NCBI GenBank assembly: GCA_011389935.1
Contig: JAABTJ010000001.1
Coordinates: 98,276 to 162,275 of the forward strand
Length of the DNA: 64,000 nucleotides
From: Desulfobacteraceae bacterium
Lineage (GTDB): Bacteria; Desulfobacterota; Desulfobacteria; Desulfobacterales; Desulfosalsimonadaceae
Direction: 5' to 3'
The translations under genes and the position numbers were made by a program. The notes below the pieces were generated by a model. The model searched no databases. It worked only from the letters and a program-made list of their open reading frames with translations, and had not been told where the DNA came from. The stretch's first letter is position 1, and each line of letters begins with the position of its first letter. This document shows, in pieces, positions 52,176-61,992 of this stretch.

Positions 52176-53666
52176 TTATTCCTCCTCCTCGTCTGCGGCA
52201 TTCCGGTTGCGAATGTATTTTTTCACGGTCCGGCTGTCAAGGCCGGTTCTCCGGGCCACTTCTTCGAAGTTGCTGTAGCGTTGATACAACAGGCGGCAAT
52301 AGCCGGATATGAGGGAGGACATATCAATGGTTCCTTCTTCGATGCCGTTGATGAGCGCCCGGTTGAGATCCGCTTCCCCCCCCGCTGTTTCGCGGGTAAA
52401 GGTGCCCCGCAGAAGAATGCCGCGGACGCATTGCTCGAGTTCGCGGACATTGCCGGGCCAGGGATACGCCGGTCCGAGGTGCGTGTCAATGACGCCCTGG
52501 ACCATTTCCGCAAGCTCGGGCGGCGGGGTGCCGATGAGGCGTTTCAGGGTCAGGCGGAGAAGAAGGGGCAGCTCTTCGGCATTTTCGGAAATGCGCTGCC
52601 GAAGGGTGGGGACGGTAATGACATCCGAACAAAGCCGGTAGTAGAAATCTTCCCGGAACAGCCCCCCGCTCCGGACATGCTCCAGGGGGCGGTTGGTGGC
52701 TGCAATGACCCTCCCCTTGAACCGGTTCGTTTTTCGGCTGCCGACCGGGGTAAACACCCGCTCCTGAAGCACCTGGAGCAGTTTCACCTGGATTGGCTTC
52801 GAGATTTCGCCGATTTCGTCCAGAAGAATGGCGCCGTATGGGCTGCATTGTTCGAGCGCCCCGGGGTTGTCCTCGATGGCGCCGGTGAAAGCCCCTTTTT
52901 TGTGCCCGAAAAGCGCCGACTCAATCAGTGTTTCCGGAAATTGGGAAAGGTTCAGGGATACAAAGGACCGGGTAAAGCTTTCCACGAACGATTTGCCCCG
53001 CCTCCCAAGCGGTATGTATCCGGAGCGGCCGATGGCCATGGCCGCTGTTCCCTTGCCGGTGCCGGTTTCCCCCAGGATAAGCGTAGAGAAATCTTCCATG
53101 CGGTCTTTGAGGTATCGGTCATAAAGGTCGATATCGTGGGTAAAAACGTTGTTCCAGAGCTTGAGGCGCAGGGTTTTCATGGCCGGCGAGTTGCCGACGA
53201 GGCTTCGATCAATGAAGTAAAATGCCCGTCGTATCTGGAAGCCGAGCGGAACGTAACGCCGGAAATCGGCCTCGGAAAACCCGCGCATCACCATGGCGGA
53301 AAACAGTTCGTTGTAGAAGGGTATCTTGAGCGGCGGCGGTTCGGTTTCCATCTGCAGGTGGATCAACTCGTCCAGGCGGTCCTTGAAGCGGTAAAAAAGC
53401 GCCAGGAGAAAGACTTTTTTCATCAGCTCCCGGTCTTCTCCGTAAAAGGCCTCCAACGATCCCATGTGCCGGGATTCCATGGCTGCGATACGGTTTTCAA
53501 CGGCGGAAAGGAATTTTTCCGTGCGATGTTTTCTCGTGGCATCGGGCGAAACCCCTGCGATTGTTGCCTCCAGTTCCCGCCGTTTATCGCTGAACTGATT
53601 GATGAAGCCGGCATGGGCGACCCGCCGGAAAAAATCCCTGTCCTGTCCGTCTAATGGTTTGCGCAT
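52176..53666 (-). CDS. sigma-54-dependent activator without receiver domain
   Basis: This 496-residue activator has an N-terminal domain of about 160 residues that I do not recognise, then a sigma-54 AAA+ domain with Walker A GETGTGKG, the sigma-54 loop KKGAFTGAIED and GAILLDEIGEI, then the arginine-finger region FYYRLCSDVITVPTLRQR, and a C-terminal helix-turn-helix (NFEEVARRTGLDSRTVKKYI) with an acidic tail. The N-terminus is not a receiver, GAF or PAS domain by eye, so the activating signal is unknown. It is in a minus-strand set with the CBS protein at 53703 and the DUF3786 gene. Confidence 0.92.
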   Translation of the reverse strand: MRKPLDGQDRDFFRRVAHAGFINQFSDKRRELEATIAGVSPDATRKHRTEKFLSAVENRIAAMESRHMGSLEAFYGEDRELMKKVFLLALFYRFKDRLDELIHLQMETEPPPLKIPFYNELFSAMVMRGFSEADFRRYVPLGFQIRRAFYFIDRSLVGNSPAMKTLRLKLWNNVFTHDIDLYDRYLKDRMEDFSTLILGETGTGKGTAAMAIGRSGYIPLGRRGKSFVESFTRSFVSLNLSQFPETLIESALFGHKKGAFTGAIEDNPGALEQCSPYGAILLDEIGEISKPIQVKLLQVLQERVFTPVGSRKTNRFKGRVIAATNRPLEHVRSGGLFREDFYYRLCSDVITVPTLRQRISENAEELPLLLRLTLKRLIGTPPPELAEMVQGVIDTHLGPAYPWPGNVRELEQCVRGILLRGTFTRETAGGEADLNRALINGIEEGTIDMSSLISGYCRLLYQRYSNFEEVARRTGLDSRTVKKYIRNRNAADEEEE

Positions 53667-53702
53667 TTTTTTTGAAGCTTTGACGTTCTGTTGCGGCGGC
53701 GA

Positions 53703-54176
53703 TTATTCCGAACCGTTTTTTGGGGGCGTCGCGAACAGGGTTTTGAGTACATCCTCCTTGCCGATGACGCCGACGATACGGTCGTTTTCGAGTACGGGGA
53801 GGGTGTGAAAATTGTTGTCCACCATCAGCGCGGCAATGGTTTCCAGGTCGGTGTCGGGATCCACGGTCACCGGGTTTTTCGTCATGGCCTCGGCAGCCGT
53901 CAGGGCGGCAATTTTACTGACCTCCTTTTCGAGCTGGCGGGTGGAGGAAAGCGGTATGATCATGTCAAGCAGGGTGAAAACGCTTGGAAGCGGAAATTTT
54001 TTCTGCTGAACGACCAGGTCGCTCTGGCAGAGCAGGCCCTGGAGCTTTCCTTCTTCATCGACGACCGGGGCGCCGTTGATGCCGTTGTCCAGAAGGACCC
54101 TGGCGGCCTCAATGATGTCCGTTTCCGGGGCAAGGGTAATCACGTCCGTGGTCATAATGTCTCGGGCTTTTGTCAT
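53703..54176 (-). CDS. CBS-domain pair protein
   Basis: This 157-residue protein has two CBS domains: about 4-58 (ARDIMTTDVITLAPETDI, then GAPVVDEEGKLQGLL) and about 92-148 (AEAMTKNPVTVDPDTDL, then LPVLENDRIVGVIGKEDVL). The start at 54176 has GGAG upstream. It is the compact tandem CBS form that binds AMP or ATP. It lies 36 bases before the sigma-54 activator on the same strand and may feed an energy signal to it. Confidence 0.92.
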   Translation of the reverse strand: MTKARDIMTTDVITLAPETDIIEAARVLLDNGINGAPVVDEEGKLQGLLCQSDLVVQQKKFPLPSVFTLLDMIIPLSSTRQLEKEVSKIAALTAAEAMTKNPVTVDPDTDLETIAALMVDNNFHTLPVLENDRIVGVIGKEDVLKTLFATPPKNGSE

Positions 54177-54624
54177 CCGGTCTCCAACGTATATGAATTG
54201 TTGTTTTTCGCCTGTTTTTTCGGCGTCGCTATCGGTATCGGGGTCGAATGGCAATGTCGCAGCTTGGATGCCGGAATCCGGCAGCCAGAAATGCGTGCAT
54301 CCTTATACAATTAAGCAAAAACCTGTACCCGATCGTTTCCGATGCGTGAAATCAAAAACCGACCTCGATTCCGACGCCGACCCCGAAAAATCAATCTGCA
54401 CTTTTGCATGTAAAGCAGATCTTCTTTATTTAATGATATCGGAATGCATGGGCGGTGTCAAATTTTTGAAGGCCGGTTTTTGAAGATCGAAAGACGTTCG
54501 CTGTCCGGTTTTCCTTGAAATGGAAGGCCGCATGATTGATACTGACATGAAAGAAATCCCTGTTTTGTTGCAGGCATTTTATTCGCCTGGATTACCATTT
54601 GCTGAGAAAAAGGAGTGATTCGCC
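54177..54624. other. 448-base divergent intergenic region with hexamer repeats
   Basis: The gap separates the minus-strand CBS gene from the plus-strand dehydratase gene. At 54220-54249 five TCGNNN hexamers, and at 54365-54387 four CCGANN hexamers, run in opposite sense and can pair roughly with each other. No gene, tRNA or clear promoter was recognised. An in-frame extension of the CBS gene runs through the first array, but a good ribosome-binding site places its start at 54176. Confidence 0.6.
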
Positions 54625-56076
54625 ATGATGATGACCGCCCGGCAATACGAAGACAGCCTGCGGAAACTCGACCTGGTGGTGTACATGTTCGGCCGGCGGG
54701 TCGAAAACCCCGTGGATTGCCAGATCCTTAGACCTTCCATGAACGCGGTGGCAAAAACCTATGACATGGCCCACGAACCGGAATTTGAAGACATCATGAC
54801 GGCCGTGTCACACGTAAGCGGTGAAAAAATCAATCGCTTTACCCATATTCACCAGAATACGGCGGACCTGGTGAAAAAAACAAAGATGGGGCGGCTGCTG
54901 GGTGCGCATACGGGGTGCTGTTTTCAGCGCTGCGTGGGAATGGACGCGCTGAACGCCCTTTCCATCGTCACGTATGATATCGACCGGGAATACGGCACCG
55001 GGTACAACGGGCGCTTTTTGACATATCTGGCATACGTGCAGGAAAATGACCTCACCTGCGACGGGGCGATGACCGATCCCAAAGGCAACCGGGCGTTTCC
55101 GCCCCACAAGCAGCCGGATCCGGACATGTATCTGCGTGTGGTGGAAGAGAAAGAGGAGGGCATCGTGGTGCGGGGGGCCAAGGCGCACCAGACCGGCGCG
55201 GTCAATTCCCATGAAATCATCGTTATGCCGACCATTGCCATGCGGGAAGCAGACCAGGATTACGCGGTCTCTTTTGCCCTTCCTTCCGACGCCCCGGGGA
55301 TCACCTACATCGTGGGGCGCCAGTCATGCGACACCCGCAAATCCGAAAGCGATCCAACGGATGCCGGCAATATCCTTTTTGGCGGGCACGAGGCCCTGGT
55401 GGTTTTTGACGACGTGTTTGTCCCGTGGGAGCGGGTGTTTCTCTATAAAGAGCATGAATTCGCAGGGCTTCTCGTGGAGCGTTTCGCCGCCTACCATCGC
55501 CAGAGCTATGCCTGCAAGTCCGGGGTGGGGGACGTGTTGATCGGCGCGGCGCAGACCATCGCCGAATACAACGGCGTACAGAACGCCGCCCATATTAAGG
55601 ACAAGATCATCGAGATGAACCATTTAAACGAAACGCTCTACTGCGGATCGCTGGCATGCGCGGCGGAAGGGCGAAAGGAGCCGAGCGGCACCTGGAGCGT
55701 CGATACCCTGCTGGCAAACGTCTCCAAGCAGAATGTCACCCGTTTCCCCTACGAGATCGCCCGGCTGGCGCAGGATATTGCCGGGGGACTCATGGTGACG
55801 CTGCCGTCGGCCGCGGATTTCAAATCACCGGTGGTCGGAAAATGGCTTGAAAAATACTACGCTGCGCATCCGGACGTCTCCACGGAAAATCGGTTCCGGA
55901 TCCTTCGCCTCATTGAAAATTTGACCCTGGGCGCCGCCGCGGTCGGCTACCTGACCGAATCGATGCACGGGGCCGGCTCCCCGCAGGCCCAGCGGATTAT
56001 GATCGCCCGCCAGGCGGATGTGCCGGAAAAACAGAAGCTGGCAAAGAAACTGTGCGGCATTACGCATAAATTATAG
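54625..56076 (+). CDS. 4-hydroxybutyryl-CoA dehydratase family protein
   Basis: This 483-residue flavin- and iron-sulfur enzyme of the 4-hydroxybutyryl-CoA dehydratase/4-hydroxyphenylacetate 3-monooxygenase group belongs with the dehydratase by its cluster residues. C99 and C103 match the positions of the Clostridium enzyme, and H291 and C297 (AYHRQSYACKSG) match its second ligand pair. It would dehydrate 4-hydroxybutyryl-CoA to crotonyl-CoA by a radical route, strictly anaerobic. No CoA-transferase, dehydrogenase or semialdehyde enzyme is adjacent. The Shine-Dalgarno sequence AAAAGGAG is clear. Substrates other than 4-hydroxybutyrate are possible. Confidence 0.88.
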   Translation: MMMTARQYEDSLRKLDLVVYMFGRRVENPVDCQILRPSMNAVAKTYDMAHEPEFEDIMTAVSHVSGEKINRFTHIHQNTADLVKKTKMGRLLGAHTGCCFQRCVGMDALNALSIVTYDIDREYGTGYNGRFLTYLAYVQENDLTCDGAMTDPKGNRAFPPHKQPDPDMYLRVVEEKEEGIVVRGAKAHQTGAVNSHEIIVMPTIAMREADQDYAVSFALPSDAPGITYIVGRQSCDTRKSESDPTDAGNILFGGHEALVVFDDVFVPWERVFLYKEHEFAGLLVERFAAYHRQSYACKSGVGDVLIGAAQTIAEYNGVQNAAHIKDKIIEMNHLNETLYCGSLACAAEGRKEPSGTWSVDTLLANVSKQNVTRFPYEIARLAQDIAGGLMVTLPSAADFKSPVVGKWLEKYYAAHPDVSTENRFRILRLIENLTLGAAAVGYLTESMHGAGSPQAQRIMIARQADVPEKQKLAKKLCGITHKL

Positions 56077-56115
56077 AACCCACCTCGAAATTCGGATTTT
56101 GAGATGGGTTTTAGA
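56077..56115 (+). terminator. terminator after the dehydratase gene
   Basis: AACCCACCTC at 56077-56086 and GAGATGGGTT at 56101-56110 form a 10-bp stem with one mismatch and a 14-base loop, followed by TTAG. It begins right after the stop codon. A short U-run makes it plausible. Confidence 0.55.
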
Positions 56116-56227
56116 AAAATTATTTCGGAAGTTTCAACTATACGGTTGACGAAACCGCCACGGGTATTCTAAATGTAACAGAAATCCGAATGTCCAATCC
56201 GTATTTTTTTTGCAGTTTTTTTGTTTT

Positions 56228-57520
56228 ATGCCGCCATGGATCGTCATAAATAAAAAACTGCGCGCGAACCGTCCGGCTTCCGTCGTCGGACAGGGATTTG
56301 CTTCAAGGACTTGCCGCAAAGGATCCTGGCTGATATTGAAAAATGAGCACGAAGTGACATTTACGAGAAACCTGATAAATCGGCGGGTGATAGATGATCT
56401 GAAAAACCGCTCCACCATGGGGATGTATTTTTATATCGCCATCACCATTGCCGTTCTTTTCGTTGACGGGTTTTACCAGCGGCACTATACGTTTTCCCTC
56501 ATTTTCCTGTGCGCCATGGTCGGTGTGGCCATTTTCCGGATTGCCCACTTTTATCTTTTCGACAAGTTCGACCGGTTGAGCCGGAAGGTCAACCGCACGG
56601 TTTTTTTTGCAAGCGTGTTTACAACGGCAACCGTTTGGGGGCTTGGTTTTGCGTACTGCATGGTTCAGCCGGAAGAATCCGTAACGACCAAAATGCTCAT
56701 GCTGACCAGCACTGCCGGACTCGGCGCCGGCGGCGTGGTGGCCTTTATCCCCGCATGGTCTGTTTCCGTCGCCTATATTTTTGTGATGGTTACGCCGGCG
56801 GTGGTCACGATGGGACTCCTCAGAATCGATATCCCCCTTGTTTTTTTGTTCGCGTTGTATGCCATCTACATGACGATCATGGCTTCCCGGGGGAACCGGG
56901 AATACTGGGATGCCCTTGAAAACGAGCACCTGTTGCGGATACGTTCCCAGGAGATCGAAAAGATGAGCCGGAAGGACAGTTTGACGGGCCTTTACAACCG
57001 GCTTTATTTTGATGAAATTTTCAGCATGCATTTCAAGACCGCGGCCCGGAGCGGGATCAACCTGTCCATTATCATCGGCGATATCGATCATTTCAAGCCG
57101 ATCAACGACACGTACGGGCATCTCGCGGGGGATGCCTACCTGGAAAGCGTTGCAAGAATCCTTGCCGGTACCTTTCAGCGGGAAACGGATTTCATCGCCC
57201 GTTACGGGGGGGAAGAGTTCGTGATTCTTCTTCTTGACCAGGACAAGTCGGAAACCCTCCGGCTCGTGGGAGAGGCCCGCCTCCAGATTGAAAAGCTGCG
57301 CTTTCAGTATTACAGCCACCGGATCCAGACAACCATGAGCTTCGGTGTTGCCACGGCCATTCCCGGCCTGAATGAAGACAAGGACAAAATGTTTGAAAAG
57401 GCGGACAATGCCCTGTATCAGGCAAAAAACAGCGGGCGGAACCAGGTGGTGGTGTACGAGGGGGAAAAACGGCTCTTGATGGATGATGTGCCGGGGCAGA
57501 AAGGATCAGTCTTTCAATAA
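56228..57520 (+). CDS. membrane-bound diguanylate cyclase (GGDEF)
   Basis: This protein of about 430 residues has five or six N-terminal membrane spans (from about residue 65 to 225) and a C-terminal GGDEF domain from about residue 255. The active-site loop is GGEEF, preceded five residues upstream by RETD, an intact RxxD inhibitory site, so it should make cyclic di-GMP with product feedback. The metal-binding [11 protein letters not shown] lies upstream. The start is uncertain: ATG 56228 has no Shine-Dalgarno sequence, and TTG 56336 has AAAGGA 12 bases upstream. It overlaps the convergent rmlA by 15 bases. Confidence 0.9.
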   Translation: MPPWIVINKKLRANRPASVVGQGFASRTCRKGSWLILKNEHEVTFTRNLINRRVIDDLKNRSTMGMYFYIAITIAVLFVDGFYQRHYTFSLIFLCAMVGVAIFRIAHFYLFDKFDRLSRKVNRTVFFASVFTTATVWGLGFAYCMVQPEESVTTKMLMLTSTAGLGAGGVVAFIPAWSVSVAYIFVMVTPAVVTMGLLRIDIPLVFLFALYAIYMTIMASRGNREYWDALENEHLLRIRSQEIEKMSRKDSLTGLYNRLYFDEIFSMHFKTAARSGINLSIIIGDIDHFKPINDTYGHLAGDAYLESVARILAGTFQRETDFIARYGGEEFVILLLDQDKSETLRLVGEARLQIEKLRFQYYSHRIQTTMSFGVATAIPGLNEDKDKMFEKADNALYQAKNSGRNQVVVYEGEKRLLMDDVPGQKGSVFQ

Positions 57521-58402
57521 GTCCAGCAGGTACCGGCCGTAGCTGTTTTTCTCCAGCGCGCGCCCGGCTTTTTCCAGCTCGTGGTCGGCGAGCCAGCCGT
57601 TTCGCCAGGCGATTTCCTCCAGGCAGGCGATTTTGAATCCCTGTCGTTTTTCAATGGTTTCCACGAACTGGGCCGCCTCCAGCAGGCTTTCATGGGTGCC
57701 GGTGTCCAGCCATGCAAAGCCGCGCGTCAACGGTTCCATGTGCAGGTCCCCGCGCTTCAGGTACGCCTGGTTGACGCTGGTGATTTCCAGCTCTCCCCGG
57801 TGGGACGGTTTGACCTGCCGGGCGATTTCGACCACGTCGTTGTCATAGAAGTAAAGGCCCGTCACCGCGAAGCTGGACCTGGGGTTTTTTGGCTTTTCCT
57901 CGATGGCGATGACCCGCTTGTCCTTGTCGAACTCCACCACGCCGAAGCGCCCCGGGTCCTTGACCTGGTATCCGAAGATGGTCGCACCGTGCTTTCTTCC
58001 GGCGGCCTGCCGGAGCTTCGGCGAAAACCCCTGGCCGTAAAACACATTGTCCCCCAGCACCAGGCAGACATTTTCCCGTCCGATAAAATCCGCGCCGATG
58101 AGAAACGCCTGGGCCAGACCCTCCGGGCGCGGTTGTTCGGCATAGCGGAAATGGACGCCGAACTGGCTGCCGTCCCTCAAAAGACGCTTGTACGATAAGA
58201 GATCTTCCGGAGTTGTTATGATCAGGATGTCCCGGATGCCTGCGAGCATCAAAACGGAGAGCGGATAGTAGATCATGGGCTTGTCAAACACCGGCAGCAA
58301 CTGCTTGGACACGCCCATGGTGGTTGGATAGAGGCGTGTGCCGGATCCGCCGGCAAGAACGAGCCCCCTGGTATTGACGTTTTCTTCCGCATTTCCCATC
58401 AT
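57506..58402 (-). CDS. rmlA: glucose-1-phosphate thymidylyltransferase
   Basis: RmlA joins glucose-1-phosphate with dTTP to give dTDP-glucose, the first step to dTDP-rhamnose and other deoxysugars. The nucleotide-binding start [14 protein letters not shown] near residue 13 and [16 protein letters not shown] next to it are complete, and GDNVFYGQG follows. The length of about 298 residues is normal. The start at 58402 has GAAGG at a good distance; an ATG at 58411 would be almost on top of it. It is 63 bases downstream of rmlB, so these two form a pair. rmlC and rmlD are not in the window. Confidence 0.95.
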   Translation of the reverse strand: MMGNAEENVNTRGLVLAGGSGTRLYPTTMGVSKQLLPVFDKPMIYYPLSVLMLAGIRDILIITTPEDLLSYKRLLRDGSQFGVHFRYAEQPRPEGLAQAFLIGADFIGRENVCLVLGDNVFYGQGFSPKLRQAAGRKHGATIFGYQVKDPGRFGVVEFDKDKRVIAIEEKPKNPRSSFAVTGLYFYDNDVVEIARQVKPSHRGELEITSVNQAYLKRGDLHMEPLTRGFAWLDTGTHESLLEAAQFVETIEKRQGFKIACLEEIAWRNGWLADHELEKAGRALEKNSYGRYLLDLLKD

Positions 58403-58465
58403 TTGATTCATACCTTCGGACTTCGGCCGGCTGCGAAAACGGGCCGCCCCCGGCCATGTTGATGT

Positions 58466-59530
58466 TCAGGTGGCTGCGAGTATCCCCAGCCGCTCCCGCT
58501 GGTAGGTCCCGTCCTGGACGCGGCGGCACCAGTCCAGGTTCTCCAGGTACCACCGGACCGTTTTTCGGATGCCGGTTTCAAAGGTCTCGATCGGTTCCCA
58601 CCCCAATTCACGCCTGATCTTGGAGGCATCGATGGCATAGCGCCTGTCATGGCCGGGCCGGTCAACAACGTGGGTGATCAGGGATGCGTGCGGCACAAAC
58701 GGCGAGTCCGGCCGGAGTTCATCCAGCAGCCGGCACAGCGTATGGACGACATCGAGGTTCTTTTTTTCATTCCATCCGCCGATATTGTAGGTTTCCCCGA
58801 TGCGCCCCTGCGTGATGACGCGGTGCAGCGCCCGGGCATGATCTTCCACGTAGAGCCAGTCGCGCACCTGGTCCCCTTTGCCGTATACCGGCAGGGATTT
58901 CCCCTCGATGGCGTTTACGATCATAAGCGGTATCATTTTTTCCGGAAAATGGTACGGGCCGTAATTGTTGGAGCAGTTGGTGATCAGGGCGGGCAGCGCG
59001 TAGGTACGGTGCCAGGCCCGGACCAGGTGGTCGGCAGCGGCCTTGCTGGCCGAGTAGGGGGAGCTGGGGGCGTACGGGGTTTTTTCGGTAAAGGGATTCC
59101 CGGAAGCTTCCAGATCCCCGAACACTTCATCCGTGGAGATATGGTGAAAGCGGAATTTTTTTTTGCCGGGCGCATCCAGCTCCATCCAGTAGTCGCGGGC
59201 GGTTTCCAGAAGCGTGTAGGTGCCCGTGATATTGGTCTGGATAAAGGCGGCCGGGCCGTCTATGGAGCGGTCCACGTGCGACTCGGCGGCCAGGTGCATC
59301 ACCGCGTCGGGCCGGTGTTCGGCAAAAACGCGCGCCAGCGCGGGGCGGTCGCAGATATCCACCCGTTCAAAAGCGTAGCGCCGGCTGCCGGATACGGGGG
59401 ACAGCGATTCGAGGTTGCCCGCATAGGTCAGCTTGTCCACGTTGATGACATGGTCGCCGGTATTTTCGATCATGTGGCGGATTACCGCAGAGCCGATAAA
59501 ACCGGCGCCGCCGGTGATCAGGATTTTCAT
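58466..59530 (-). CDS. rmlB: dTDP-glucose 4,6-dehydratase
   Basis: RmlB converts dTDP-glucose to dTDP-4-keto-6-deoxyglucose with NAD+. The Rossmann start [15 protein letters not shown] is at residue 2, the [10 protein letters not shown] segment near 125-135 and the YSASKAA motif, tyrosine and lysine four apart, near 150. The length of 354 residues is normal. The start at 59530 opens on the conserved strand; the longer frame upstream has no family match. Together with rmlA it indicates surface polysaccharide or glycan synthesis. Confidence 0.96.
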   Translation of the reverse strand: MKILITGGAGFIGSAVIRHMIENTGDHVINVDKLTYAGNLESLSPVSGSRRYAFERVDICDRPALARVFAEHRPDAVMHLAAESHVDRSIDGPAAFIQTNITGTYTLLETARDYWMELDAPGKKKFRFHHISTDEVFGDLEASGNPFTEKTPYAPSSPYSASKAAADHLVRAWHRTYALPALITNCSNNYGPYHFPEKMIPLMIVNAIEGKSLPVYGKGDQVRDWLYVEDHARALHRVITQGRIGETYNIGGWNEKKNLDVVHTLCRLLDELRPDSPFVPHASLITHVVDRPGHDRRYAIDASKIRRELGWEPIETFETGIRKTVRWYLENLDWCRRVQDGTYQRERLGILAAT

Positions 59531-59723
59531 GGCCGGGACATCTCCTGCTATCTGCTGTGTTCTGCCGTGGTTATAGCTTTCTTTGCCCCGCATGTCAAAA
59601 TTTGCGGAAAACTTTTTACCAGCCGGTTTTGCCGCAGCAGCAGCCGGGCCCGGCGCAAGAGGCTTCGGCCGGCGATGTACCGCAGCATCCGGTATCCGAT
59701 GCCCCGGGAAGGATAACCCGATT

Positions 59724-60680
59724 TCAGGGGGAAGCGAGTTGTGCAACGAAATCGCGTATGAGCGCGGCGGAAACGTCGGGCGTCTCGATCATGGGCGCGT
59801 GCCCGATCTCATCGAGAATCACCAGGCGGGAATCGGGAATCTTTTCATCGAATACCCGGCCGTTTTCAAAATGGATCAGCCGATCCTGCCGGCCCCATAC
59901 AATTAAGGCGGGCGCCTGGATAGCCGCCAGCACTTCCCCGAAATCCTTGTACGCATCCCGCCGGATGTCGCGGTACATTTTTTCGTTTATGGACCGGTTG
60001 GCCACTGCTCTTTCCGCCATCACGCTGGTAATCGGCCAGATGAGAAAGGGTTTTTTTTCCATGGAAAAATCCAGCAGATAATTGAAGTCGCTGACATTTT
60101 CCACGATCAGGGGGTTTTCCCCCCGGGCCAAATGGCGGGACAGTTCACTTTCATACTCGTACACCCCGCCAGGGTTGAACAGGGTAATGCTGGCGATTTG
60201 ATCGGGGTAGCGGGCCGCATAAAGCGCAGAGACAGCCCCCCCCATGGAATTTCCTGCCAGGTGGAGGCGGCCGATGTTCATTTCAGCGAGAAAAGCCTGT
60301 AAATACGAAACCTGGTTCGGGATGCAATAGTCCATGTCCATTGGTTTAGCGCTCTCCCCGTGTCCGGGAAGGTCGAGGGCGATGATGTGAAAATCATTTT
60401 TCACTTGCTGTGAAAATCGCAGCCAGATTTCCTTGCTGGCGCCGAACCCGTGCACCAGAACCAGCGTGGGGCGCTCCCCTTTTCCGCTGCCTTCCAGGAA
60501 GGCAATCTCGAGTCCGTCAATGATCCGTGTGGATGGGGCAAGTCCCGCCTCCCGCCGTTCCCTTCCTATGGCCGTATCGTAGACGCTGTTTTTAAAACCC
60601 GCGCAGGCGGACAGGGAAAGCAGAAGGAGCATGGCCGGCAATAATAAGCATAGAAGTCGATGTCGATGGGCAAAGGGCAT
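59724..60680 (-). CDS. lipoprotein alpha/beta hydrolase
   Basis: This 318-residue protein has a signal sequence with lipobox LSAC and lipidation cysteine C26, so it is probably anchored to the periplasmic face of a membrane. The alpha/beta-hydrolase fold has the oxyanion part LVHGFGAS near residue 76, nucleophile serine in GNSMGG near 144, the aspartate in WGRQDRL and the histidine in GHAPM near the end. The substrate is unknown; esters or lactones are usual. It is followed 18 bases upstream on the same strand by a Usp gene. Confidence 0.9.
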   Translation of the reverse strand: MPFAHRHRLLCLLLPAMLLLLSLSACAGFKNSVYDTAIGRERREAGLAPSTRIIDGLEIAFLEGSGKGERPTLVLVHGFGASKEIWLRFSQQVKNDFHIIALDLPGHGESAKPMDMDYCIPNQVSYLQAFLAEMNIGRLHLAGNSMGGAVSALYAARYPDQIASITLFNPGGVYEYESELSRHLARGENPLIVENVSDFNYLLDFSMEKKPFLIWPITSVMAERAVANRSINEKMYRDIRRDAYKDFGEVLAAIQAPALIVWGRQDRLIHFENGRVFDEKIPDSRLVILDEIGHAPMIETPDVSAALIRDFVAQLASP

Positions 60681-60698
60681 GGGAACCGGATCTCCTTA

Positions 60699-61190
60699 TT
60701 AATGGTTTTCTTTTTTGGGGACGATAAAAACGGGAATCGGACTTCTGCGGACCACGCGCCTGGCCGTAGAACCCATGATGACGCCGACCAGGCCCCCCGC
60801 GCCGGTTGTCCCCATGACGATCACATCGCATGCGCGCTCCTCGGCGGTGGATATGATCTTTTCCACCGGATTTCCGTTGACCACAAGGAGTTCATCGGCA
60901 GCATACGCGCATTCCGGCATCTCCGCCTTTACCGCGTCGCAAAACGCGCTCAGGTTCTTCTTCATGATATCGGTTGCCTCGTTGCTGATCCGCTGCTTCA
61001 GCTCTTTCCATTCCTGCTCCGTAAGATAGAACTGAAGGGAGGGGGAGGAAGAGCCGACTTCCTCGATCACGTTGAGCATCAGCAGCGACGCGTCATGTTT
61101 TCTGGCCAGCGCCATTGCCCATGCCAGCGATAAGCGGGAATTTTCGGACAAATCGGTCGCGCAAAGGATTTTTTTTATTTCCGGGATCAT
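60699..61190 (-). CDS. single-domain universal stress protein
   Basis: This 163-residue Usp protein begins IKKILCATDLSENSRLSLAWA and ends with the ATP-binding loop MGTTGAGGLVGVIMGSTARRVV, in which G-2x-G-9x-G is complete. It has a long helical insert (EQEWKELKQRISNEATDIM) between the strands. The Shine-Dalgarno sequence AAGGAGG is strong. It differs from the double-domain Usp proteins of the transport modules and lies upstream of the lipoprotein hydrolase gene on the same strand. Confidence 0.93.
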   Translation of the reverse strand: MIPEIKKILCATDLSENSRLSLAWAMALARKHDASLLMLNVIEEVGSSSPSLQFYLTEQEWKELKQRISNEATDIMKKNLSAFCDAVKAEMPECAYAADELLVVNGNPVEKIISTAEERACDVIVMGTTGAGGLVGVIMGSTARRVVRRSPIPVFIVPKKENH

Positions 61191-61992
61191 CTGTAAACCT
61201 CCTTGTTATGGGTTCAGAAAATCGTTTGTTTTTACGACAGTGGATTTTCGAATGTACCATAGTTGTCCGACAAAAAGACAGAAAAAAGCGTTTCCGCGGA
61301 GCAGTTCAGCGAATGTACTACTCCTGTCATTCTTGTGTAGATATGAAAGATATTCCCGCTGAATCTCAGTGCGAGGTCTTCCTGAACATTATGGCTTGGA
61401 GAAACGCATCATTTCATGGACGTTCCCCCCCTCTTTATTTTATTGCTTTTCTCTGTGAATCTCTGTGTCTCCTCAGTGTCCTCTGTGATAAAAACCATCC
61501 GTCCCGCAGCAAAATCCCCGCAAATTCAACCCCTGCCGATCTCGAAGCCAATCCCGATCCCGACCCCGACGCCGACCCCGCTTCCACCCACCGACTTTTC
61601 CGCCACCATCCCGGTTCTCAAGAGAAACGCATAATTTCATGGGCAACCCCTAAACACTTCATGACAATCTCTGTGGTAAAAACCACCCTCCCCGCATTTT
61701 CTACCCTACTTGATCTTTTTTTGAGATGGCTTGTATTGATACATGCAAAGAAGTAAATGGGCATGTGATCGGGATATCCGCCATTGCAGGAGGGTACGCG
61801 AAAAACGTCTTGTTTTATCGAAGCGTTCTTACTATATAGTACCGGATATTGATCGCGGGGCGCCCCCCCCGGCGCCGCGGCAATAACACCGTAAAACCGG
61901 GCATGACACAAGAGAAGGATATTGCGGGGAGTTTACTTGGATCTGTTCGCATCCGGCAGCGGCCGGGCAATGTCTTATCCAAAAGGGCGCGT
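61191..61992. other. 802-base gap with degenerate repeats
   Basis: The gap holds an imperfect direct repeat: GAGAAACGCATCATTTCATGG at 61399-61419 and GAGAAACGCATAATTTCATGG at 61622-61642, each followed by TCTCTGTG and AAAAACCA segments. Between them, 61553-61582 carries five CCGANN-type hexamers. A frame at 61115-61756 is open but shows no coding signs. I see no RNA gene. The region reads as degenerate repeat sequence. Confidence 0.6.

Noticed and set aside
51783..53654. Long + strand open frame (623 codons) opposite the DUF3786 and sigma-54 genes
   Set aside because: It is antisense to two genes with clear motifs, and its translation shows no domain. GC-rich third positions leave such frames open.
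54589..54602. GG-N10-GC pattern like a sigma-54 promoter before the dehydratase gene
   Set aside because: Only TGG of the -24 box matches, and the predicted transcript start falls on the Shine-Dalgarno sequence.
61115..61756. 213-codon open frame in the gap upstream of the DUF401 gene
   Set aside because: It has no ribosome-binding site, runs through the hexamer and direct repeats, and overlaps the start of the Usp gene antisense.
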